Assembly: GCF_030408735.1 (NCBI RefSeq)
Contig: NZ_CP047204.1
Span: 186,001 to 250,000 of the forward strand
Origin: Corynebacterium faecale
GTDB lineage: Bacteria; Actinomycetota; Actinomycetes; Mycobacteriales; Mycobacteriaceae
Length of the DNA: 64,000 nt
Direction: 5' to 3'
How positions within the stretch are numbered: the stretch's first letter is position 1; every line of letters starts with the position of its first letter. Below are positions 16,901-24,240 of the stretch, piece after piece. A program made the translations under genes and the position numbers. The notes beneath the pieces were generated by a model, which saw nothing but the letters and a program-made list of their open reading frames with translations, did not search any database and had not been told where the DNA came from.

Positions 16901-18367
16901 ATGCCACCGATCTGGTCCGGCCGCCGCCGCATCCTCCTGATAGAACTGGCCCTTCTCGGAAGCCTGCAGGCCATCGTGGCGATCATCATGTCACTGACCG
17001 TCATGCGCATCCTGGAAGGTGCCACAGGACTGAGCATCCTCCTCATCGCCACGGTGCTCGCCATCGGTGGTGCCCGCTGGGTGGAGCGGGTGATCTCCGA
17101 AGACCTGGGCCAGGACTATGTGCACCAGATACGCGCCGGGCTGGTCACTGCAGCACTTACCCCGGGGAACACCTCCTCCCTGGGAGTGACTGTCACCCGG
17201 GCCAGCAATGACCTCAGTGCGGTTCGCAACTGGATTGCCCTGGGAATCGTGCCCCTGGTCACCGGCATTCCACTGATCAGTGTGGTGGTGGCGGTGCTCT
17301 TCCTCCAGGACTGGCGCACCGGTCTGGCCGTGTCAGCACCGATCCTGGGGTGTGTGGCCCTGCTACCAATGCTGGCCCGCTGGACCTTGAAATGTGCCCG
17401 CGAATTACGCCGGCGCCGCGGACGGATGGCAGCCAGAATCGCTGATTCCGTTATGGCCGGGGAGTCCGTACGTGCTGCAGGAGCCATCCACCGTGAAATC
17501 AACGCAGTATCGCGGGATTCAGAAAAAGTGGTCAACAGTGCGGTGCAACGGGCCTGGGCCACCGGATTAACCAGGGCGGTGATGGTGACGGGGGCGTCGA
17601 TAAGCACCGTTGCCGTGGTGCTCTCCGGGCACCTCGACGCGCAGCAGGTGGCCGGCACCATGATGCTGCTCGGCGTGCTCACCACACCCATCGGCGATCT
17701 GGGACGCGTGGTGGAATACCGACAAAATCACCGCGCCGCCACCCGCATCCTGGTGCCACAGCTCCAGCAGGCCACGGACTTCATGGCATGGGACGCCGGG
17801 TTGGTCCCGGGGCAAGCAGCGGGAAGCGGGGTGATCATCGGGGAACTCCATGCAGAAGCAGGCGAGCATATCCATCTCACCACTGACTCCCCGCATGCCG
17901 CCCGCACCCTGATCGCCCAGCTCATCGACGGTGGTGAGGTTTCTATCAACGGCCAGTGGCTCGCCGACCTTCCCCTGAAAGAACGCCGCAACCTCATCGG
18001 CGTGGCCTCCGCCCACCACCACCTGGAACGTGGATCCATAAGCCGACTCGCCAGCTACCGCGTACCGGATGCCTCCGACTATGAAATCCGCGGGGTACTT
18101 GAGCGCGTGGGGCTGCTGCCGGTGGTGGAAGCAGATGCCCGAGGGCTTAGCCGCCAACTCAAAAACGGTGGTGCACCCTGGAACACCCATGATGTGGAAC
18201 GTCTTAAACTCGCCCGTGCCATCCTGCGCGAACCGCCACTGCTGATCATGGAAGACCTCAACCTGCCCGTGCCGGATAACTACCCCGGGGTGATCATCAC
18301 AACCGGTGCTGCCGGAGCTGCGGCTGGTGCCGCGCGCACCTGGAACCCCGACGGCATTAATGTGTAA
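16901..18367 (+). CDS. ABC exporter-like membrane protein with degenerate ATPase domain
   Basis: A 488-residue protein shaped like half an ABC exporter. Residues 1-290 hold six predicted helices, including the family's RASNDLSAVRNW coupling region. The nucleotide-binding half from about 305 is damaged at every motif. Where Walker A should be there is LTTDSPHAARTL (about 325). The signature LSGGQ is replaced by WNTHDVER. Only LLIMEDLN recalls Walker B. The frame is intact, so it is not simply a pseudogene. It probably cannot hydrolyse ATP and may rely on a partner; the P-loop protein just upstream (1-bp gap) is a candidate. GluQRS begins 3 bp downstream. Confidence 0.7.
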   Translation: MPPIWSGRRRILLIELALLGSLQAIVAIIMSLTVMRILEGATGLSILLIATVLAIGGARWVERVISEDLGQDYVHQIRAGLVTAALTPGNTSSLGVTVTRASNDLSAVRNWIALGIVPLVTGIPLISVVVAVLFLQDWRTGLAVSAPILGCVALLPMLARWTLKCARELRRRRGRMAARIADSVMAGESVRAAGAIHREINAVSRDSEKVVNSAVQRAWATGLTRAVMVTGASISTVAVVLSGHLDAQQVAGTMMLLGVLTTPIGDLGRVVEYRQNHRAATRILVPQLQQATDFMAWDAGLVPGQAAGSGVIIGELHAEAGEHIHLTTDSPHAARTLIAQLIDGGEVSINGQWLADLPLKERRNLIGVASAHHHLERGSISRLASYRVPDASDYEIRGVLERVGLLPVVEADARGLSRQLKNGGAPWNTHDVERLKLARAILREPPLLIMEDLNLPVPDNYPGVIITTGAAGAAAGAARTWNPDGINV

Positions 18368-18370
18368 TCC

Positions 18371-19273
18371 ATGGCTGGAAGATATGCACCCTCACCAAGC
18401 GGCGACCTCCACTTCGGAAACCTGCGCACCGCCCTGCTCGCCTGGCTCTACGCCCGCCACGACGGTAAACGTTTCCTCATGCGCGTGGAAGATATCGACG
18501 AACAACGCTCCAGCATGGAATCCGCCCAGCGCCAGCTTGAGGATCTGGCCATGCTCGGGGTGGACTGGGATGGCGATATCCTCTACCAGTCCACCCGCTA
18601 TGAGGCCTACCGCGCTGCGCTGGGGCAATTAGACACCTACGAATGTTATTGTTCCCGCCGCGACATCCAGGAAGCCTCCCGCGCACCCCACGCCACATCC
18701 GGAATGTACCCGGGCACCTGCCGCTCGCTGTCTGATTCTGAGCGGTCGACCCGCCGTGCTGAGCTGGCCGCCCAGAACCGTCACCCCGCCATCCGCCTGC
18801 GTGCTGAGGTGGACGGCTTCACCTTTAATGACCGCCTGCGCGGCACGGTAATTGGCGATGTGGATGATTTCATCCTGTTGCGCGGTGGCCAGGAACCCGG
18901 TTGGGCCTACAACCTCGCCGTGGTTGTCGATGATGCCTTCCAAAGCATTGACCAGGTGGTTCGCGGCGATGATCTTCTCGATTCCGCCGCCCGCCAGGCT
19001 TATCTTTTCCAGCTGCTTGATGCCCCAGTCCCGGAATACATCCACGTCCCACTCGTCCTCAACACCCGCGGCCAGCGCCTTGCCAAACGCGACGGCGCAG
19101 TGACGCTACGAGACATGCTTATCGACGCACCCCTCCCCACCGTGGTGAGCGCCCTTGCAAGTTCGCTGGGTTATACGGATATATCGACCCCGGGGGAGCT
19201 GCTCGAGGTCTTCGACCCGACCGCCCTGACCATGGAACCCTTTGTTTTCACTGACCTGACCTCGGATCACTGA
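18371..19273 (+). CDS. gluQ: Glutamyl-queuosine tRNA(Asp) synthetase GluQRS
   Basis: A truncated GluRS-like enzyme that attaches glutamate to queuosine-34 of tRNA-Asp; 300 residues, as usual for GluQRS (no anticodon-binding domain). Class I features are visible: [13 protein letters not shown] (the HIGH region, residues 5-17) and a KMSKS counterpart reading LAKRDG. The zinc motif is intact: CYC near 95 and a later Tyr-x3-Cys (YPGTC). The gene only makes sense if the cell makes or salvages queuosine, so it is the strongest support for reading the neighbouring TGT and YhhQ-type genes as a Q pathway. It is the last gene of the operon starting at 15754. Confidence 0.88.
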   Translation: MAGRYAPSPSGDLHFGNLRTALLAWLYARHDGKRFLMRVEDIDEQRSSMESAQRQLEDLAMLGVDWDGDILYQSTRYEAYRAALGQLDTYECYCSRRDIQEASRAPHATSGMYPGTCRSLSDSERSTRRAELAAQNRHPAIRLRAEVDGFTFNDRLRGTVIGDVDDFILLRGGQEPGWAYNLAVVVDDAFQSIDQVVRGDDLLDSAARQAYLFQLLDAPVPEYIHVPLVLNTRGQRLAKRDGAVTLRDMLIDAPLPTVVSALASSLGYTDISTPGELLEVFDPTALTMEPFVFTDLTSDH

Positions 19274-19311
19274 GCCCCTCACGTCCGCCAGCACATGCTT
19301 CCATGGTCGCG

Positions 19312-19383
19312 TGTGCATAAGGGTACGAACTTTCTCGTCAGCGGGGCCTTCTGGGCGTCTAGTTTGTACGGTTTTGCCCGCCA
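19312..19383 (-). repeat. 72-bp interspersed repeat (inverted relative to the 28-kb array)
   Basis: Read on the minus strand it begins TGGCGGGCAAAA, contains GAGGCCCC-like and AAGTTCGTAC segments and ends TGCACA. The order and spacing match the three units at 27918-28183. It lies between gluQ and the CNNM gene, 39 bp after the gluQ stop. Confidence 0.7.
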
Positions 19384-19439
19384 GGCACCACCGCGGGCAA
19401 TCCCGAACGGATTCCTTCAGGGAAAATTAGGATGGTGTC

Positions 19440-19532
19440 ATGACTACCTCTTATGTTTCTGAACCGAGAGGGCACGGCGAGTTCGTATCTGCCGGAGCCT
19501 CGGAAGCGCAACGGGAACGGGTAGACCGATGA
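19440..19532 (+). CDS. Possible 30-residue leader peptide upstream of the CNNM gene
   Basis: ATG at 19440, preceded by AGGATGG, opens a 30-codon frame whose TGA overlaps the next ATG as ATGA at 19529. The peptide is polar (rich in Glu, Arg, Gly, Ser). The exact stop-start overlap and the better ribosome-binding site at this upstream ATG suggest that translation of the membrane protein gene is coupled to it. No run of one amino acid is present, so it is not a classical attenuator. Confidence 0.4.
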   Translation: MTTSYVSEPRGHGEFVSAGASEAQRERVDR

Positions 19533-20869
19533 GCGTGGGTGTCAGTGCCGCATTGGTGGTGGTGTTCGTCCTGGTCGGTGGAGTTTTTGCTGCGACGGAG
19601 ATGGCGCTGGTCAGTCTTCGTGAATCGCAGATCAGACGACTGGAGCGGAGCACAGGTGCGGGCAGGACTGTTGCTGGTCTGGCCAGGGACTCGGGGTTGT
19701 TCCTGTCGGCGGTTCAGATCGGGGTGACGTTCGCTGGATTCTTCTCGTCGGCATTCGGTGCGTCGACAATCGCACCGCAGCTGTCTCCGATTCTGCAGGG
19801 GTGGGGAGTGCCCGCGGAGACAGCCGGGGTGATCTCGTTGATTGTGCTGACGCTGATTGTGTCCTACCTGTCCCTGGTTCTCGGGGAGCTTGTTCCGAAA
19901 CGTATCGCGATGCAGAAGGCAGAACGGGTATCGCTCATCGTCGCGCCGCCCCTCAATGTGTTTGCCTCGTTGATGCGGCCGGTGATCTGGTTGATCAATG
20001 GGTCGTCCAATCTGTTGCTGAAACTGCTTGGTTTTGATCCCAACGCGCGTACTGAGGAGATGACCCAGGAGGAGGTGAAGGAGATTGTCACCACCTATGA
20101 GGGTTTCGATCAGGGGGAGAGGGAGATCGTCGCGGATGTATTTGAGGCGAATGAACGGCTCGTCACGGAGATCATGCGCCACCGTTCGGATGTTGTGGCC
20201 TTTGAAGTGTCAGAGATCGTCGCGGATGTGGCGGAGGCTATCCGTAGCCAACCGTATTCCCGGTATCCGGTGTATGAGGAGACCATTGATGAGGTGATTG
20301 GTTTCATCCACGTCCGTGACCTGCTGGAAGTCGCGACCAGGGGAGAGGGGGACCTCCCGTTGGGTAAGATCCTCCGTTCCATCCAGTATTTCCCTGGGAC
20401 TCTCCGTCTGCCTGCGGCGATGCGGCAGATGCGGGCCAGTGGCAACCACATTGCGATGGTGGTGGATGAATATGGCGGCACCGATGGCCTGATCACGCTG
20501 GAAGATCTACTGGAAGAATTCGTGGGTGAGATCTGGGATGAGTATGACCGCGATGAGCACCGGGCCGTGATGCAGCTTCATGATTCCAAGTTCATGGACG
20601 CCAGCACCAACCTGGAGGATTTCGCGGACACCTCCGGAATCCTGCTCCCGGAGGGACCATATGAGACTGTGGCAGGGTGGGTGATCATGGAGCTCAGCAG
20701 ATTGGGCCGGGTGGGAGATGTGGTGGAGATCCCCTCGGATTACACCCTCGATGGTGAAGATGATGGTGGTGATATCCGCTATGAACTGGAGATCTCAGAG
20801 GTCAAAGGGAATAGAATCACCCGGGTGGAGTTGCGGAAGACCAACGATTCGGCCGATGAGGCCAGGTGA
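19529..20869 (+). CDS. CNNM/CorC-family membrane protein (hemolysin C-like)
   Basis: A 446-residue protein with the typical three-part layout. A DUF21/CNNM membrane domain covers about 1-190 (starting VVVFVLVGGVFAATEMAL, with ELVPKRIA near 120). A CBS pair covers about 200-330 (EIMRHRSDVVAF, YSRYPVYEE, MVVDEYGGTDGLIT). A C-terminal CorC_HlyC domain follows (GWVIMEL, VEIPSDYTL). The family is linked to magnesium and cobalt efflux or regulation, and the hemolysin label is historical. The ATG lies in an ATGA overlap with the short upstream frame. Confidence 0.88.
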   Translation: MSVGVSAALVVVFVLVGGVFAATEMALVSLRESQIRRLERSTGAGRTVAGLARDSGLFLSAVQIGVTFAGFFSSAFGASTIAPQLSPILQGWGVPAETAGVISLIVLTLIVSYLSLVLGELVPKRIAMQKAERVSLIVAPPLNVFASLMRPVIWLINGSSNLLLKLLGFDPNARTEEMTQEEVKEIVTTYEGFDQGEREIVADVFEANERLVTEIMRHRSDVVAFEVSEIVADVAEAIRSQPYSRYPVYEETIDEVIGFIHVRDLLEVATRGEGDLPLGKILRSIQYFPGTLRLPAAMRQMRASGNHIAMVVDEYGGTDGLITLEDLLEEFVGEIWDEYDRDEHRAVMQLHDSKFMDASTNLEDFADTSGILLPEGPYETVAGWVIMELSRLGRVGDVVEIPSDYTLDGEDDGGDIRYELEISEVKGNRITRVELRKTNDSADEAR

Positions 20870-20895
20870 GAGGCCCCCGGGGTTCTACCTGTTTT

Positions 20896-21732
20896 CTAGT
20901 CTTTAGACCACTCCACACCCAGCTGCTCACCGAGGTCAGAGAACACGCGCCGGGCCACATCCAGGTCCTTCGCAATCGCCTTCTGCCTGCCGGGTCGCCG
21001 GCGGTCATCGTAGTAGCGTCCTGATTCCCAGTGGATGCCGGGCACGCCGGTGATGAAATAGGCCAGGTTGTCGCCACCGACGCCGGGGCGTGCGAAGAAA
21101 TTCGCGATGGGGCTCTGGTACATCTTCCCCAACAACCCTGCGTCTTCCTGCCCGAAGTTCGTGGCGATCACACCGGGGTGGAAGGCCACCGTGTTCAGCC
21201 CGTCCCCCTGGAATCGTCGGTGGAGTTCTTTGGTCACAAAGATGTTGCCCAGTTTGGCGTTGCCATAGGCCCGGTCCGCGGTGAAGTCCTCAAAAGTATT
21301 GGGATCATCCACGTCAAAACGGGAGAACAGCGCTGAGGCCACGGAGGAGGTCGCCACCACGGAGGCCTTTGAGTCCAGCAGGACGGGCAGCAGCAGGTTG
21401 GTCAGCAGGTAGGGGGCAACCACATTGACCTGCCAGGACCTCTCGAACCCGTCGATGGTTGTCACCGGTCCTGGGAACACGCCACCGGCGTTGTTGGCCA
21501 GCACATCGATGCGGTCGAGTGCGGCGAGTTCGCCGGCCAGACGCCTGACCTGGGCGAGGTCGGCGAAGTCCGCTGTGTGCCATTCGGCACCCACCTGCTT
21601 TGCCACATTCTCTGTCTTCCCTGGATCCCGTCCGACTAGGACCAGTCGATCTTCAGGGCAGGCCTCATGGAGGATTTTGGTGGCGGATGCGCCGATGCCG
21701 TCTGATGCTCCTGTGATCACAATGGTTTTCAT
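20896..21732 (-). CDS. Short-chain dehydrogenase/reductase
   Basis: A 278-residue oxidoreductase of the SDR superfamily, closest in style to retinol-dehydrogenase-like members. NAD(P)-binding TGASDGIG is at 7-14, NNAGG follows at about 80, then the catalytic Ser region (VATSSVAS) and the active-site pair in YGNAK. Asp or Arg after the second strand (GRDPGK) favours NADP. The substrate cannot be told. It stands alone and is convergent with the CNNM gene. The tRNA-Ser upstream on the same strand has its own terminator. Confidence 0.85.
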   Translation of the reverse strand: MKTIVITGASDGIGASATKILHEACPEDRLVLVGRDPGKTENVAKQVGAEWHTADFADLAQVRRLAGELAALDRIDVLANNAGGVFPGPVTTIDGFERSWQVNVVAPYLLTNLLLPVLLDSKASVVATSSVASALFSRFDVDDPNTFEDFTADRAYGNAKLGNIFVTKELHRRFQGDGLNTVAFHPGVIATNFGQEDAGLLGKMYQSPIANFFARPGVGGDNLAYFITGVPGIHWESGRYYDDRRRPGRQKAIAKDLDVARRVFSDLGEQLGVEWSKD

Positions 21733-21783
21733 GTGGGCGAGTATAGGGAAAATCCCGTCGGCGGGAATTGCGCACCCCAGGAT

Positions 21784-21828
21784 GAAAAAAAGATCAGCCC
21801 CTCACTGTGAAGTGAGGGGCTGATCTTG
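21784..21828 (-). terminator. Terminator of tRNA-Ser(GGA)
   Basis: A perfect 17-bp stem (AAGATCAGCCCCTCACT and its complement) with a GTGA loop. On the minus strand it is followed by seven T. It lies 4 bp past the tRNA. Confidence 0.92.
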
Positions 21829-21832
21829 ATTG

Positions 21833-21917
21833 CGGAGGATAGGGGATTTGAACCCCTGAGGGATTGCTCCCAACCCGCGTTCCAGGCGAGCGACATAGGC
21901 CGCTAGTCGAATCCTCC
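21833..21917 (-). tRNA. tRNA-Ser (anticodon GGA)
   Basis: On the minus strand: acceptor GGAGGAT/ATCCTCC with G discriminator, anticodon loop CTGGAAC (GGA), long variable arm and T-arm GGTTCAAATCC. 85 nt; CCA not encoded. Confidence 0.95.
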
Positions 21918-22059
21918 AGCAGAACTAGTTCAACACATGGTTGGTTCGTTCTGGGAATAGCGTACACAAAAGCGTTGACCCATGCCAAATCCGCAGCTCA
22001 AGGATCATATGTGGCCCTGGTTGGCGTTTTTCCCCAAGCGTCCGCTAGAGTTGGCATCA

Positions 22060-22148
22060 GGATCCCGTGCGGCGTTCATCTTGTGAACTCCCCCAGGGCA
22101 GGAATGCAGCAAGGGTCAGCGAGCTCTGACGGGTGCGCGGGATCCCCT
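22060..22148 (+). ncRNA. ffs: 4.5S signal recognition particle RNA
   Basis: The apical SRP domain is unmistakable: CAGGGCAGGAATGCAGCAAG contains the GGAA tetraloop closed by GCA/TGC and the asymmetric internal loop that binds Ffh. The outer stem pairs GATCCCGTGCG with GCGCGGGATC. It lies just upstream of aspT, and the T-run at about 22186 probably ends the transcript. Ends are estimated from pairing. Confidence 0.93.
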
Positions 22149-22275
22149 TAAACGTCTAGAGTGGTGGCCCAAAGGCTACTGCTCTTTTTTTGTGGTCTTT
22201 TCCTGCAATCTGCACCGTGGGACAGCCCTTCGATCCGGCTGTTCCCCCTGCCACCACTCCCGGAGGTACACCGTC

Positions 22276-23556
22276 ATGAGTTCCGTCCAGTTGCACGACT
22301 TTGATGCTGATCAGCTCGCCGCGTTTCGTGAAGACATCATGAAGGAGTTCAATGAGCTCAAGGCCAGGAATCTGAAGCTGGACCTGACCCGCGGTAAGCC
22401 GTCCTCTGAGCAGTTGGATTTCGCGGATGAGCTCCTGGCGTTGCCGGGCAAGGGTGATCATAAGGCTGCTGACGGCACCGATGTGCGTAACTATGGCGGA
22501 CTGACCGGCATCCAGGATATCCGTCAGATCTGGGCGGACCTCATGGGTATTCCGGTTGAGCAGATTCTCGCCGGTGATGCTTCCAGCCTGAACATCATGT
22601 TCGATGTGATCAGCTGGTCTCATGCCTTCGGCAACAATGACTCCGAGCGGCCCTGGAAGGACGAGGAGACCATCAAGTGGATCTGCCCGGCTCCGGGCTA
22701 TGACCGTCACTTTTCCATCTCTGAGCGTTTCGGTTTTGAGATGATAACCGTGCCCATGAACGAGGACGGCCCCGACGTGGACGCCATCCGTGAGCTGGTG
22801 AAGGATCCACAGGTCAAGGGCATGTGGGTCGTGCCGACGTTTTCCAACCCGACGGGGTACAGCGTGAGTGAGGGCGTCGCAAAGCAGCTTGCAGAGCTGC
22901 CGACCGCGGCGCCGGACTTCCGCATCGTCTGGGACAACGCCTACGCCGTGCACACGCTCACCGATGAATTCCCGGAGATCTTGGACATCGTCGCCATCGC
23001 CGAGGCGGCCGGCAACCCGAATCGTTTCTGGGCTTTCACCTCCACCTCCAAGATCACCTTGGCCGGCGCGGGTGTGTCTTTCTTCATCACCTCGGAAGCC
23101 AACCGCAACTGGTACACCGACATCGCCGGTATCCGCGGCATCGGCCCGAACAAGGTCAACCAGTTGGCCCACGCCCGCTATTTCGGCGATGCGGAAGGTG
23201 TGCGCGCGGTCATGCGCAAGCACGCCGGTTCCCTGGCGCCGAAGTTCGAGGCCGTCTTGAACATCCTGAACAACCGCCTCGGTGAGTACGGCGTGGCCAC
23301 CTGGACTGTGCCCACCGGCGGTTATTTCATCTCTCTGGACGTGGTGGACGGCACCGCCTCCCGCGTGGTTGAGCTGGCCAAGGAAGCCGGGATCGCGCTG
23401 ACCGGCGCGGGTTCCTCCTTCCCGCTGCGCCGGGATCCGAATAACCGCAATATCCGTCTTGCACCGTCGCTGCCTCCCGTGTCGGAGCTGGAGGTTGCCA
23501 TGGACGGTGTGGCTACCTGTGTTCTGCTCGCCGCGGCGGAGCACTACGCCGCTTAA
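22276..23556 (+). CDS. aspT: Aspartate aminotransferase, class Ic (AspT)
   Basis: A 426-residue PLP enzyme of the actinobacterial type Ic aspartate aminotransferases, which supply aspartate for lysine, threonine and pyrimidine synthesis. Visible residues are NPTGYSVS (191-198), the PLP-pairing Asp220 in VWDNAYAV and the Schiff-base lysine K259 in FTSTSKITLAG. The ATG at 22276 follows GGAGG by 9 nt, and an upstream in-frame start at 22192 has none. The next gene begins directly after its stop. Confidence 0.92.
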   Translation: MSSVQLHDFDADQLAAFREDIMKEFNELKARNLKLDLTRGKPSSEQLDFADELLALPGKGDHKAADGTDVRNYGGLTGIQDIRQIWADLMGIPVEQILAGDASSLNIMFDVISWSHAFGNNDSERPWKDEETIKWICPAPGYDRHFSISERFGFEMITVPMNEDGPDVDAIRELVKDPQVKGMWVVPTFSNPTGYSVSEGVAKQLAELPTAAPDFRIVWDNAYAVHTLTDEFPEILDIVAIAEAAGNPNRFWAFTSTSKITLAGAGVSFFITSEANRNWYTDIAGIRGIGPNKVNQLAHARYFGDAEGVRAVMRKHAGSLAPKFEAVLNILNNRLGEYGVATWTVPTGGYFISLDVVDGTASRVVELAKEAGIALTGAGSSFPLRRDPNNRNIRLAPSLPPVSELEVAMDGVATCVLLAAAEHYAA

Positions 23557-24222
23557 GTGAATATCCAGGAGACGTCCTACTGGGTGGACAGGCTGCTGCC
23601 CGGTGCGGCGCAGTTCCACCGGGTGGGGGACTTCACGGTCGCGGCGTTCGAGAACATCAACCCCGACAGTCCCGGTGAGGTCGCGGCCTGCACCGTCAAC
23701 TTCGGGCGGGTGGACACGGGCCTGGTCACCGCGGCTGAGGCGGAGAGCGTCGAGGTCCGCAGCGAACTGCTCTGCCTGGCGCGCGCCTCGGTGGACGTGC
23801 CGGGCCGTGCGGTGGCGGCGGCCGCAACGATGCTTCACGACGCCTCCCTCACCTACCTCGAATCCCTTGCCACCTCCCCGGCGCAGGCAACGGAGATGAC
23901 CCCGATGCATGCCCAACCCGGCCGGGTCTTGCCGGCAGTGGGCATCATGGCCAACCTCCCGCAGGAGGGGTACACCGTGAAACACGGCATTCTCGCTGAT
24001 CCGCGCATCTGGGGCCCCGAGATCCCCTATGTGCGGGAAGAGGCCGGTGAGGTTAACCTCGAGCCCGGCGAGGAGGCCTCCGGGCTTGCACGTCTGACGT
24101 TGCCTCTCCAGTTGATTCTGCTCACCGATGAGGAATTCGCGGTGGCAGTCCAACAGGGCGGTGATGTTCTCTTCCAGCAGATGGCTGAGCAGCAGGTGGA
24201 TCTCCTGGATCTCCATAGGTAG
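23557..24222 (+). CDS. Suppressor-of-fused-like domain protein
   Basis: A 221-residue protein starting with GTG immediately after the aspT stop, with no spacer, so it is translated by coupling. The layout resembles bacterial SUFU-domain proteins: an early FTVAAFENINP strand, ELLCLAR helix, RVLPAVGIMANLP loop, and the closing LPLQLILLTDEEFAVAVQQG pattern with its conserved Leu and Glu. The biochemical role of bacterial SUFU proteins is not known. It lacks signal peptide and membrane segments. The dnaX start lies 18 bp downstream. Confidence 0.65.
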   Translation: MNIQETSYWVDRLLPGAAQFHRVGDFTVAAFENINPDSPGEVAACTVNFGRVDTGLVTAAEAESVEVRSELLCLARASVDVPGRAVAAAATMLHDASLTYLESLATSPAQATEMTPMHAQPGRVLPAVGIMANLPQEGYTVKHGILADPRIWGPEIPYVREEAGEVNLEPGEEASGLARLTLPLQLILLTDEEFAVAVQQGGDVLFQQMAEQQVDLLDLHR

Positions 24223-24240
24223 GACGGTAGGCTGAGACGC

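Noticed and set aside
16901-18367. Frameshifted pseudogene for the ABC exporter-like gene
   Set aside because: The frame is intact end to end, tightly coupled to both neighbours, and only the ATPase motifs are changed; it is described as degenerate rather than broken.
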